Source: JACMQX01 sp040385105 | GTDB lineage: Bacteria > Pseudomonadota > Gammaproteobacteria > Burkholderiales > Burkholderiaceae_C | Length of the DNA stretch: 64,000 bases | NCBI GenBank assembly: GCA_040385105.1 | Contig: JAZKHY010000003.1 | Span: 27,045 to 91,044, forward strand | Direction: 5' to 3' | Part shown: one piece after another, positions 10,684-18,923 of the stretch | Layout of the letters: every line of letters starts with the position of its first letter | How positions within the stretch are numbered: the first letter of the stretch is position 1 | Made by a program: the position numbers and the translations under genes | The notes under the pieces: generated by a model | Told to the model about the DNA's origin: nothing | Database searches by the model: none | What the model saw: only the letters and a program-made list of their open reading frames with translations

Positions 10684-11934
10684 TCAGGTCGGTTTCAGGG
10701 CCTGCAGTGAAAAGCCGGCGATCTGCTTGTAGTTCTCGGAAATCTGCCGCAATTCGTCCTGGCTGATCAGGTCGTCGATCTTGCCGAAGGGCTTGCCGCC
10801 GCTCAGCTCGTCGGCTTTCATGATGATGAAGTCGGGCGGCACCGAGCGGTTGGTGCGCACAATGTTCGCCGTGGTTTCAAGGCGCAGCTTCTCGTAGGCC
10901 AGCAGCGCATCGCGCGGGTCCTGCGCTGCCGCCAGCTGCCCGGCCAGCGTGCGGGCGTCAATGATCGCCTGTGCCGAGCCGTTGGAGCCGCGCGGATACA
11001 TCGGGTGGGCTGCGTCACCCAGCAGCGTGACGCGGCCGAAGGTCCATTGCGAAACCGGGTCGCGGTCCACCATCGGGTACTCCAGGATCTGGGTGGAGCC
11101 GGCAATCAGAGCGGGCACATCGAGCCAGTCAAAGCGCCAGTCCTTGAAGATGTCCTTGAAGTCATTGAGATCGCCGCTGCGGTTCCAGTCGTTCATCGCC
11201 GCGTCCGGGCGCTGGATCTCGGCAACCCAGTTGATGAGCTGGCTGCCCTGCCCGTCAACATTGTCCACAATGGGGTAGATCACCATCTTGCCCGTCTCGA
11301 TGGACCCGATGCGGATGTAGCTCTTGCCCGTGAGGATGGGTTTGCGCACCGTGACGCCGCGCCATGTGTTGATGCCGGCGAAGGCGACTTTTTCTTCCGG
11401 GTAGAACTGCTTGCGCACGGTGGAATTCACGCCGTCGCAGGCGATGACGACGTCGGCTGCCACGCTTGCAAGCGCAGCGCCGTCGGAGGTACGGACAAAA
11501 TGCACCGTGGCGCCCGCCTCGCCCTGGTCCACCCGCACGCAGCGGTGATCCACATGGATGCGATCCTGGCCCAGCCTGCGCACCGCGGCTTCGTAGAGGA
11601 TGCGGTGAAGCTTGCCGCGGTGGATGCCGATCTCGGGCAGCGGGTAGCCCGCATGGCGGCCGCGCGGCTCGGTATAGATGAACTGGCCCCAGCGGTTGAA
11701 AAACACGCTCTCGCCGTTCTCTATGCCGGCCGCCTCCAGCTCGTCCTGAACGCCCAGCGCGGCCAGCTCGCGCATCGCGTGGGGCAGCAAGGTGATGCCA
11801 ACGCCAAGCTCCTTGACTTCGGGCACTGTCTCGTACACGTCGCAGGCAAGGCCCAGTTTCTCAAGCGCAAGCGCAAGGCTCAGGCCGCCTATGCCGCCGC
11901 CAATGACAGCAATCTTCATCGCGTTGCGGCTCAT
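10684..11934 (-). CDS. FAD-dependent monooxygenase (PhzS/salicylate hydroxylase-like)
   Basis: A 416-residue class A flavoprotein. The Rossmann GGGIGGL motif is at about residues 13-19, an IHRGKLH segment with the family arginine lies near 109-115, and the second FAD motif GRVTLLGDAAHPMYPRGSNG lies near 295-315. Such enzymes hydroxylate aromatic or N-heteroaromatic acids using NAD(P)H and O2. The ATG at 11934 overlaps the stop of the binding protein (ATGA); an internal ATG at 11919 giving MKIAVIGGG is an alternative. Pairing with a Bug/TctC protein and a divergent MarR regulator fits a small aromatic-acid pathway (inference). Confidence 0.86.
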   Translation of the reverse strand: MSRNAMKIAVIGGGIGGLSLALALEKLGLACDVYETVPEVKELGVGITLLPHAMRELAALGVQDELEAAGIENGESVFFNRWGQFIYTEPRGRHAGYPLPEIGIHRGKLHRILYEAAVRRLGQDRIHVDHRCVRVDQGEAGATVHFVRTSDGAALASVAADVVIACDGVNSTVRKQFYPEEKVAFAGINTWRGVTVRKPILTGKSYIRIGSIETGKMVIYPIVDNVDGQGSQLINWVAEIQRPDAAMNDWNRSGDLNDFKDIFKDWRFDWLDVPALIAGSTQILEYPMVDRDPVSQWTFGRVTLLGDAAHPMYPRGSNGSAQAIIDARTLAGQLAAAQDPRDALLAYEKLRLETTANIVRTNRSVPPDFIIMKADELSGGKPFGKIDDLISQDELRQISENYKQIAGFSLQALKPT

Positions 11935-12917
11935 TCTGCAGTGATGTTCTGCGACTTGACCAGGGCGGCCCAGCGCACGGCGTCTTTCTCCACCAGGCTG
12001 CGGAACTCCTCGGGCGAGCTGGCTGCCGGGTCCATGCCCTGGGTCTGGAATGCGCGCTTGACGTCGTCGGTGGCCAGGATGTCCCTGATCTCTCGGTTCA
12101 GGCGGGTGACCTCCGCGGTGCTTGTGCCGGGCGGCGCGAACACGCCGTACCACATGTCCACATTCACATTGCCGGCCCTGGCCTCCGCCAGCGTCGGCAC
12201 ATCCGGCAGCAGGGCATGGCGCTTGTCGCTGCCGATGCCAAGCGCCACCAGCTTGCCCGCCTTGACCTGCTGCAAGGCCACGTGGATGGGCAGGAACATG
12301 ACGTCCACCTGCCCGCCCAGCAGGTCGCTGACGGCGGGCGCCGTGCCACGGTAGGGAATGTGCGTCAGGAACACGCGTGCCGTGTTCTTGAAGAGCTCCA
12401 TCGACAGATGATGCGGCGTGCCCACGCCGGGCGACGCATAGTTGATGCGGCCCGGGCTCTTCTTCGCGGCGGCCAGCAGGTCGGCCGCTGTCTTGAAGCC
12501 GGTCTGCGGGCTGGCCACCAGGATCAGCTGCCCCCAGCTGGTGAGCGACACCGGCACCAGGTCCTTGACCGGGTCGAACGGCAGCTTCGGGTAGAGGCTG
12601 GCATTCATGACCAGCGTGTTCACGCTGACCAGCAGCGTCGTGCCGTTGGGTGCGGCGCGGACCACCGCTTCGGTGCCGATGTTGCCGGAAGCACCCGCGC
12701 GGTTGTCAACCACCACCGGCCGGCCCAGGCGCTCGGACAGCTTCGGGCCGACAGTTCGCGCGATGAGGTCAATGCCGGTGCCGGGCGTGAAGGGAACGAT
12801 CAGCCGCAGCGGCACTTGTGCTGGCGCGGTCTGCGCCATAACTGCGCCGGGATTGAGTGCCAACGCAAGCGCTGCGGCGGCGCCCGCAGCGATGCGGTGA
12901 AATCGTGAAGCGGTCAT
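11931..12917 (-). CDS. Bug/TctC-family solute-binding protein
   Basis: A 328-residue periplasmic protein of the tripartite tricarboxylate transporter receptor family, hugely expanded in Burkholderiales. It has a signal peptide (residues 1-28, cleavage near MAQTAP) and then the family blocks PLRLIVPFTPGTGIDLIARTVGPKLSERLG and VVDNRAGASGNIGTEAV. No TctA/TctB membrane partners are nearby, as is usual for orphan Bug proteins. It is translationally coupled to the flavin monooxygenase downstream, so its ligand may be that enzyme's aromatic or heterocyclic substrate (inference). Confidence 0.92.
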   Translation of the reverse strand: MTASRFHRIAAGAAAALALALNPGAVMAQTAPAQVPLRLIVPFTPGTGIDLIARTVGPKLSERLGRPVVVDNRAGASGNIGTEAVVRAAPNGTTLLVSVNTLVMNASLYPKLPFDPVKDLVPVSLTSWGQLILVASPQTGFKTAADLLAAAKKSPGRINYASPGVGTPHHLSMELFKNTARVFLTHIPYRGTAPAVSDLLGGQVDVMFLPIHVALQQVKAGKLVALGIGSDKRHALLPDVPTLAEARAGNVNVDMWYGVFAPPGTSTAEVTRLNREIRDILATDDVKRAFQTQGMDPAASSPEEFRSLVEKDAVRWAALVKSQNITAE

Positions 12918-12940
12918 TTTTCGTCTCCATTCACTTTATG

Positions 12941-12954
12941 GTTTGCATGCCAAC
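12941..12954. promoter_or_regulatory. Candidate MarR operator (palindrome)
   Basis: GTTTGCATGCCAAC is a 14-base inverted repeat with one mismatched pair around a GCATGC core. It lies in the 91-base gap between the divergent binding-protein and MarR genes and abuts a TATTAT hexamer (12955-12960) that could be a -10 for the regulator. A related half, GTTTGCAAAAC, occurs at 13007-13017 over the start of the marR gene. MarR proteins typically bind such 14-18-base palindromes between divergent targets. Confidence 0.55.
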
Positions 12955-13008
12955 TATTATGCTCAGGAATCAAGAAGGCACAATCCCGGTATTACCCCAT
13001 AACAAAGT

Positions 13009-13494
13009 TTGCAAAACGTGCCTTCCCAGAGCCTATCCCGCCTCTATGCCCGCCCCGGCTTCCTGCTGCGCAGGGCCCACCAGATCTCTGCGGCCGTATT
13101 TGAAGATGAATGCCGCAGTGTCGGCCTCACGCCGGCGCAGTTTGGCGTGCTGACGGTGCTGCGCGCCAACCCGGGGCTGGACCAGTCCAGCCTGGCACGT
13201 GCGCTGGGCTTTGACAAGGTCACGGTGTTGCGGGTGCTGAGGGGCCTGGAGTCGCGTGGGCTGGTGGAGCGCTCGCCTTCACCGTCGAGCCGGCGCAACC
13301 TGTCCATCGCGCTGTCGGCCGCTGGAATGGCGCTGCTGGAGCTGGCGCAAAAGCCCGCCGAGCAAGCTTACAACCGGCTCATGGCGCCGCTGCAGCCTGA
13401 ACAGCAAAAGCAGTTTCTGGAATTGCTGCAGCTGCTGACATCGGGCCTTGAGGGCAGCGCACGCGCTGCCTTCGTGCCGCCGGAAGCGCCCTGA
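13009..13494 (+). CDS. MarR-family transcriptional regulator
   Basis: A 161-residue (TTG start) winged-helix regulator. The wHTH core LTPAQFGVLTVLRANPGLDQSSLARALGFDKVTVLRVLRGLESRGLVERSPSPSSRRNLSIALSAAG spans about residues 40-105, flanked by dimerisation helices. A GTG at 13018 is an alternative start. It is divergent from the Bug/TctC-flavin monooxygenase pair and most likely represses it until an aromatic ligand binds (inference from arrangement). Confidence 0.85.
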   Translation: MQNVPSQSLSRLYARPGFLLRRAHQISAAVFEDECRSVGLTPAQFGVLTVLRANPGLDQSSLARALGFDKVTVLRVLRGLESRGLVERSPSPSSRRNLSIALSAAGMALLELAQKPAEQAYNRLMAPLQPEQQKQFLELLQLLTSGLEGSARAAFVPPEAP

Positions 13495-13541
13495 AGCCAT
13501 CTGCCCGGGCGGGCCCGGTTTGAAAGGCTCCTGCGGCCTGC

Positions 13542-14015
13542 TCAGCTGTTACCCGCCTGGATGCCCCAGCGCGCCAGCGCCGTATCGTCGCTCACCCGGG
13601 CGTCCACCCAGCGCGCGCCTTCGGGCGTCTGTTCTTTCTTCCAGAACGGCGCCTGGGTCTTGAGGTAGTCCATCAGGAACTCGCAGGCCCTGAAACTTTC
13701 GCCGCGATGGGCCGACGTGACCGCCACCAGCACGATCTGGTCCAGCGGCTGCAGCAGGCCGATGCGGTGGATGACCCGGGCGGCATGAATGTCAAAGCGC
13801 CGGTGGGCCTCGTCGATCATCGACTCGATGGATTTCTCGGTCATGCCGGGGTAGTGCTCAAGCTCCATGGCGCTGACACTGCTGCCTTCATTGCGGTCCC
13901 TGACCGTGCCGATGAAACTGCACACCGCGCCGACACGCCTGTCCTGCGCACGCAGCGCCGCCACCTCGCGGGAAAGGTCGAAGTCTTCCGCCTGGATGGA
14001 CACGCGTGCGCTCAC
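13542..14015 (-). CDS. moaE: Molybdopterin synthase catalytic subunit MoaE
   Basis: A 157-residue MoaE. Typical blocks are GAVCSFIGTVRDRN, LEHYPGMTEKSI, HRIGLLQPLDQIVLVAVTSAHR and the C-terminal PFWKKEQTPEGARWVDA, which contains the catalytic lysines. With MoaD it inserts two sulfurs into cyclic pyranopterin monophosphate to make molybdopterin. It is last in moeA-moaD-moaE, 4 bases after moaD. Its start is ATG at 14015. Confidence 0.97.
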   Translation of the reverse strand: MSARVSIQAEDFDLSREVAALRAQDRRVGAVCSFIGTVRDRNEGSSVSAMELEHYPGMTEKSIESMIDEAHRRFDIHAARVIHRIGLLQPLDQIVLVAVTSAHRGESFRACEFLMDYLKTQAPFWKKEQTPEGARWVDARVSDDTALARWGIQAGNS

Positions 14016-14019
14016 CGCT

Positions 14020-14274
14020 TCAACCTCCGGTGACTGGCGGGAAGAAAGCCACTTCGGCCCCGTCCGGCAAGGCAGCCGATTCGCTGCTCATGACCTGGTC
14101 CAGCGCCATGCGCACCGCCTTACCTTGGGCGAGCGCTTCGGCATAGGCACCGCCGCGCGCCACCAGCTCGGCACGCAATGCGGCCAGGTCAGGCGCCGGC
14201 GTCTCCAGCATTTCTGTGGGCCGGCCAATGGCCTCGCGCACCGATGCAAAGTATTTGATGCTGACCTTCTTCAC
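14020..14274 (-). CDS. moaD: Molybdopterin synthase sulfur-carrier subunit MoaD
   Basis: An 84-residue ubiquitin-fold sulfur carrier ending in PPVTGG; the terminal Gly-Gly is adenylylated by MoeB and thiocarboxylated before donating sulfur in the MoaD-MoaE complex. It begins KKVSIKYFASVREAIG as usual. Its ATG overlaps the moeA stop by 4 bases (ATGA), so translation is coupled. Confidence 0.96.
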   Translation of the reverse strand: MKKVSIKYFASVREAIGRPTEMLETPAPDLAALRAELVARGGAYAEALAQGKAVRMALDQVMSSESAALPDGAEVAFFPPVTGG

Positions 14275-15518
14275 AGCAGCTCCGCGAAAGGTATGAACTG
14301 CACACTGTCGCCATGGGCGATGGTCCTGCCCGGCGGGTTGTCGATGATGCCGTCGCCCCAGATGGCCGAAGTCAGCACGCCCGAACTCTGGTTGGGGAAC
14401 AGGTCAAGCCCGCCTGCCGGGTTGCGCCGCGCGCGCAGGAACTCGCGGCGCCTGTCGGCACGCGGCCACGAGAAATGCGCCGGCATGGCGACAGGCTCCA
14501 CCGACAGCCGCGACGCGCCCTGCAGCTTGAGCAGGAAGGGCCGCACCAGCACCAGAAAGGTGATGAAGCTGGACACGGGGTTGCCCGGCAGGCCGATGAA
14601 ATGGCAGCGGCCTGCCGCCGCCCGGTTGATGGTGCCGTAGGCGAACGGCTTGCCGGGCTTGATGGCGATCTGCCACAGGTTGAGCTCCCCGAGGGACTGC
14701 ACCGCGGGCTTGATATGGTCCTCCTCTCCCACCGACACGCCGCCGCTCGTGAGGATGAGGTCATGGCCTGCCGCGGCGTCATGCAGCGCCTGCACAGTTG
14801 CTTCGCGCCGGTCCGGCACGATGCCAAGGTCCGTCACCTCGCAGCCCATGCGATGCAGCAGGGCACGCAGGAAAAAGCGGTTGGAGTTGTAGATCGCGCC
14901 CGGCGCCATCTGCTCCGGCGCCACGGTCCCCGGCATGACAAGCTCATCGCCGGTGGAAAACAGGGCCACGCGCGGGCGGGGCGCGACGCGCAGCGTGTCC
15001 ATGCCGATGCTGGCAGCCAGGCCCAGGCCAGCAGGAGACAGGCGCGTGCCCGCGCGCAGGACAATGGCGCCCCGCGTCACGTCCTCGCCGCTGCGGCGGA
15101 TCCACTGGCCGGACTGCGGCACGGCATTGACGCGCACCGCGCCTTCCTGGCCATCCAGAGGCTCGCAGTCCTCCTGCATGACGATGGCGTCGGCACCGGG
15201 CGGCACCGGCGCACCGGTGAAGATGCGCGCTGCCGTTCGCGGCTGCACCGTTGCGCCGGATGTGCCGGCCGGGATGCGTTGCGTGACCTGCAGGACGGTC
15301 CCCGCCGCAGTGACGTCGGCGCTGCGCACCGCGTAACCGTCCATCGAGCTGTTGTCCTGCGGCGGCACCTGCAGGGCCGACACCAGGTCTTGCGCCAGCA
15401 CCCGACCGTCGGCATCGAACGTTGCCACGGTTTCCACGCCTGCCAGGGGCCCGGCATGGGCGAGCAGGCCGGCAAGGGCCTCGTCCAGGGATTTCAGGGG
15501 CTGGCGGGGTGCGTTCAT
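14271..15518 (-). CDS. moeA: Molybdopterin molybdotransferase MoeA
   Basis: A 415-residue MoeA, which inserts molybdate into adenylylated molybdopterin. Visible blocks are PPQDNSSMDGYAVR (domain III/I), IFTGAPVPPGADAIVMQED, the active-site SGGVSVGEEDHIKP and FIGLPGNPVSSFITF. The start at 15518 gives MNAPRQPLKSLDEAL; the frame is open further upstream but that part overlaps mobB. It lies 7 bases after mobB and is coupled to moaD. Confidence 0.96.
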   Translation of the reverse strand: MNAPRQPLKSLDEALAGLLAHAGPLAGVETVATFDADGRVLAQDLVSALQVPPQDNSSMDGYAVRSADVTAAGTVLQVTQRIPAGTSGATVQPRTAARIFTGAPVPPGADAIVMQEDCEPLDGQEGAVRVNAVPQSGQWIRRSGEDVTRGAIVLRAGTRLSPAGLGLAASIGMDTLRVAPRPRVALFSTGDELVMPGTVAPEQMAPGAIYNSNRFFLRALLHRMGCEVTDLGIVPDRREATVQALHDAAAGHDLILTSGGVSVGEEDHIKPAVQSLGELNLWQIAIKPGKPFAYGTINRAAAGRCHFIGLPGNPVSSFITFLVLVRPFLLKLQGASRLSVEPVAMPAHFSWPRADRRREFLRARRNPAGGLDLFPNQSSGVLTSAIWGDGIIDNPPGRTIAHGDSVQFIPFAELL

Positions 15519-15525
15519 TGACTGT

Positions 15526-16059
15526 TCACTGGTACATGGCGGCGTTGTATTCAAAGCGCTCGTGATTCTCCACGAGCCATGCCGCCAGCGCGGCGGGATC
15601 ATTCAAATCCAGCACCGGCCGCAGGGTGGCCTCGGGCAGTTCACCGGGCGAATCGGTGGCGATGGCAACGATGAAGTCGTCATCCATATAACGCGCCGGC
15701 TGGCCGGACGCCGCGCGCCACACCTCGATCTTGAGCAGGTCGCTGTTCTTGAAGCCTTCGACCAGCACCCAGTCCACACCGTCATAGAGCTCGGCAATCA
15801 GGTGATGCACCGACGGGGCGGCCTCGACCTCGAACTCGCGGATCAGTGCCAGGCGTTTTGCCGAAGACACCAGCACCTCGAAAGCCCCGGCCTCGCGGTG
15901 GCGGAAAGTGTCCTTGCCGGGGTGGTCAATGTCAAAACTGTGGTGCGCGTGCTTGATGACCGAAACGCGATGCCCAAGCGCCTTGAGCGCCGGGATGAGG
16001 CTCTCGACCAGCGTCGTCTTGCCCGAACCGGAGAAACCGGCAAATCCAACCACATTCAT
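15526..16059 (-). CDS. mobB: Molybdopterin-guanine dinucleotide biosynthesis adapter MobB
   Basis: A 177-residue P-loop GTPase: GFSGSGKTT at residues 8-16, then SVIKHAHHSFDIDHPGKDTFRHREAGA, a signature block of MobB. It assists MobA in attaching GMP to molybdopterin. It heads the minus-strand unit mobB-moeA-moaD-moaE, with mobA and moaA/moaC not in the window. The gap to thrC upstream is 66 bases. Confidence 0.95.
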   Translation of the reverse strand: MNVVGFAGFSGSGKTTLVESLIPALKALGHRVSVIKHAHHSFDIDHPGKDTFRHREAGAFEVLVSSAKRLALIREFEVEAAPSVHHLIAELYDGVDWVLVEGFKNSDLLKIEVWRAASGQPARYMDDDFIVAIATDSPGELPEATLRPVLDLNDPAALAAWLVENHERFEYNAAMYQ

Positions 16060-16125
16060 CGCGCTGTCTCCAGATGCCGCTCTTGGGCGGCCGTTATGTC
16101 ATGCATGCAGGGCCGCATGGCCCGG

Positions 16126-17541
16126 TCAGCTGCAATTTTCGGCGATGTGGGCCTTGACCACCGAAGCGTCGGCGGGAATCACCTTGACCCGGCGGGGCAA
16201 GGCTTCCAGGCCCTCGAATTTCACGGGCCGGTCCGGCTCGCGCCCCAGGGCTTCGACGATGGTCGCGGCGAACTTGATGGGCAGCGCAGTCTCCAGAACG
16301 ATCATCGGCGTGCCGGCTTGCAGGTGTGCGCGCGCCACCTTCACGCCGTCGGCGGTGTGGGTGTCGATCATCACACCGAAACGTGCCCAGGTATCACGGA
16401 TCGTCGCCAGCCTGTCGGCATGGGTGCTCTTGCCGCTGACGAAGCCGTAACGCGCGGACGCGCCGTGGAACGCGGCTTCGCCGCTGAGGTCAAACCGGCC
16501 GGCCGATGACAGTTGCGCGCCGAACAGTGAGTTGGTGCGTGCGCCGTCGCGGCCCAGCAGGTCGAACACGAAGCGCTCGAAGTTCGAGGCCTTGGAGATG
16601 TCCATCGAGGGGCTGGACGTCTCATGCGTGTCGGCGCTGCCGCGCACGCGGTACACGCCGGTGCGGAAGAACTCGTCGAGCACGTCGTTCTCATTGGTGG
16701 CGAGCACCAGCCGGTCAATGGGCAGGCCCATCATGCGGGCGACGTGGCCGGCGCAGATGTTGCCGAAGTTGCCGGAAGGGACTGCGAAGCTGACCTTGCC
16801 CGGGTTGTCCCGGGTCGCGGCGAAATAGCCCGCGAAGTAATAGACGACCTGTGCCAGCAGCCGCGCCCAGTTGATCGAGTTGACGGTGCCGATACGGTAT
16901 TTGCGCTTGAACTCGAGGTCGTTGGACACAGCCTTGACGATGTCCTGGCAGTCGTCAAACACGCCTTCGACGGCCAGGTTGTGGATGTTGGCATCCAGCA
17001 GGCTGAACATCTGCGCCTGCTGGAACGGGCTCATGCGGCCATTGGGGCTGAGCATGAAGACGCGCACGCCCTTCTTGCCGCGCATGGCGTACTCGGCGGC
17101 GCTGCCGGTGTCGCCCGAGGTGGCGCCCAGGATGTTGAGTTCCTCGCCGCGGCGCGCCAGCTCGTACTCGAACAGGTTGCCCAGCAGCTGCATGGCCATG
17201 TCCTTGAATGCGAGCGTCGGGCCGTTGGACAGGGCTTCGAGGTACAGGCCGTTTTCAAGCTTCTTCAGCGGGACGATTTCCCTGGTGCCGAAGACGTCCT
17301 GCGTATAGGTCTTGTGGCACAGCGCCTTGAGGTCAGCGGGGGGAATATCGTCAATGTAGAGCGACAGGATTTCGAACGCGAGGTCGGGATAGGACAGGCC
17401 GCGCCATTTTTCGAGCGAGGCGGCATCCACCTGCGGATAGCTCTCAGGCAAGTACAGGCCGCCGTCGGGCGCGAGGCCTTCCAGCAGGATCTCGCAGAAG
17501 CGTTTGCGGTCCGCATGACCGCGGGTACTTAGATACTTCAC
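16126..17541 (-). CDS. thrC: Threonine synthase
   Basis: A 471-residue PLP enzyme that converts O-phosphohomoserine to threonine. The N-terminal YLSTRG and the PLP lysine in the LAFKDMAMQ motif (Lys113) are as in the long ThrC class; ATSGDTGSAA contributes the phosphate-binding loop. Its ATG overlaps the stop of hom by 4 bases, so the two final-branch threonine enzymes are coupled. No thrB is nearby, as in other Burkholderiales. Confidence 0.97.
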   Translation of the reverse strand: MKYLSTRGHADRKRFCEILLEGLAPDGGLYLPESYPQVDAASLEKWRGLSYPDLAFEILSLYIDDIPPADLKALCHKTYTQDVFGTREIVPLKKLENGLYLEALSNGPTLAFKDMAMQLLGNLFEYELARRGEELNILGATSGDTGSAAEYAMRGKKGVRVFMLSPNGRMSPFQQAQMFSLLDANIHNLAVEGVFDDCQDIVKAVSNDLEFKRKYRIGTVNSINWARLLAQVVYYFAGYFAATRDNPGKVSFAVPSGNFGNICAGHVARMMGLPIDRLVLATNENDVLDEFFRTGVYRVRGSADTHETSSPSMDISKASNFERFVFDLLGRDGARTNSLFGAQLSSAGRFDLSGEAAFHGASARYGFVSGKSTHADRLATIRDTWARFGVMIDTHTADGVKVARAHLQAGTPMIVLETALPIKFAATIVEALGREPDRPVKFEGLEALPRRVKVIPADASVVKAHIAENCS

Positions 17542-18860
17542 GCCAGCTCTTCCTTGCGGATTCGGGTGATCGGAGCCAGCACCGTCGGCAGCGCCTGCAT
17601 CTGCGCGATCGCGTCGTTCATCGTGCCTTCGCGCGTGTCATGTGTGAGGATGATCAGGTCGGTCTGGTTGGCCTCGGCGCCGCCGACTTCATCGGCCTCG
17701 CGCTGGATCACCGCGTCGATGCTGATGTTGGCCGCGGCAAGGATGCCGGTGACCTTGGCCAGCACACCGGCTTCATCCGCCACCCGCAGGCGCAGGTAGT
17801 AGGCCGTCACGACTTCGCTCATCGGCAACACCACGGCGTCGCTCATAGCATCCGGCTGGAAGGCCAGGTGCGGCACCCGCTGCGCGGCATCGGCCGTGTG
17901 CAGGCGGGTGATGTCCACCAGGTCGGCGATCACGGCGCTGGCGGTGGGCTCGCTGCCCGCGCCCTTGCCGTAATACAGCGTGGTGCCCACGGCATCGCCC
18001 TGGACCATCACGGCGTTCATGGCGCCCTCGACATTGGCGATCAGGCGCTTGGCGGGTACCAGGCTCGGGTGCACCCGCAACTCGACGCCCTTGCTGGTGC
18101 GCTTGGTGATGCCCAGAAGCTTGATGCGGTAGCCGAGCTGCTCGGCATAGCGGATGTCCTGCGCTCCCAGCTTGGTGATGCCTTCCACATAGGCCTTGTC
18201 AAACTGCACCGGAATGCCGAAGGCAATCGCCGACATGATGGTCGCCTTGTGCGCGGCGTCCACCCCCTCGATGTCGAATGTCGGGTCCGCCTCGGCATAG
18301 CCCAGGCGTTGCGCTTCCTTGAGCACCACATCAAAGTCCAGCCCCTTGTCACGCATCTCCGACAGGATGAAGTTGGTGGTGCCGTTGATGATGCCGGCGA
18401 TCCACTGGATGCGGTTGGCCGTAAGGCCTTCGCGCAGCGCCTTGATGATCGGGATGCCGCCGGCCACGGCTGCCTCGAAGGCCACCATCACGCCCTTGCG
18501 GTGGGCGGCTGCAAAAATCTCGGTGCCATGCACCGCCAGCAATGCCTTGTTGGCGGTGACTACATGCTTGCCCGCCTCGATGGCTTCCATCACCAGCTGC
18601 TTTGCAATGCCGTAACCGCCGATGAGTTCGACAACGATATCGATGCCGGGGTTGGCAATAACGGCGCGAGCATCGTTGACCACCTGGACGCCGGTGCCGA
18701 CGACACCCTGTGCGCGGGCTGTATCAAGGTCGGCCACCATGGTGATTTCAATGCCGCGCCCGGCACGCCGGGTGATTTCTTCCTGGTTGCGGGCGAGGAC
18801 GTTGAATACACCGCTGCCGACGGTGCCGATGCCAAGAAGGCCTACTTGGATGGGTTTCAT
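17538..18860 (-). CDS. hom: Homoserine dehydrogenase
   Basis: A 440-residue monofunctional enzyme reducing aspartate semialdehyde to homoserine. It has the NAD(P)-binding GLLGIGTVG near residues 8-16, the catalytic-domain block GGIPIIKALREGLTANRIQWIAGIINGTTNFIL, and a C-terminal ACT domain (about 355-435) expected to sense threonine. It lies 63 bases after the aminotransferase gene and is coupled to thrC. Confidence 0.97.
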   Translation of the reverse strand: MKPIQVGLLGIGTVGSGVFNVLARNQEEITRRAGRGIEITMVADLDTARAQGVVGTGVQVVNDARAVIANPGIDIVVELIGGYGIAKQLVMEAIEAGKHVVTANKALLAVHGTEIFAAAHRKGVMVAFEAAVAGGIPIIKALREGLTANRIQWIAGIINGTTNFILSEMRDKGLDFDVVLKEAQRLGYAEADPTFDIEGVDAAHKATIMSAIAFGIPVQFDKAYVEGITKLGAQDIRYAEQLGYRIKLLGITKRTSKGVELRVHPSLVPAKRLIANVEGAMNAVMVQGDAVGTTLYYGKGAGSEPTASAVIADLVDITRLHTADAAQRVPHLAFQPDAMSDAVVLPMSEVVTAYYLRLRVADEAGVLAKVTGILAAANISIDAVIQREADEVGGAEANQTDLIILTHDTREGTMNDAIAQMQALPTVLAPITRIRKEELA

Positions 18861-18923
18861 TTTTTCTTCAGGTTCATATGTCAGGCACCAGCAGCGCGGT
18901 GAGGCGCTTGCGAGGCGCAGGGG

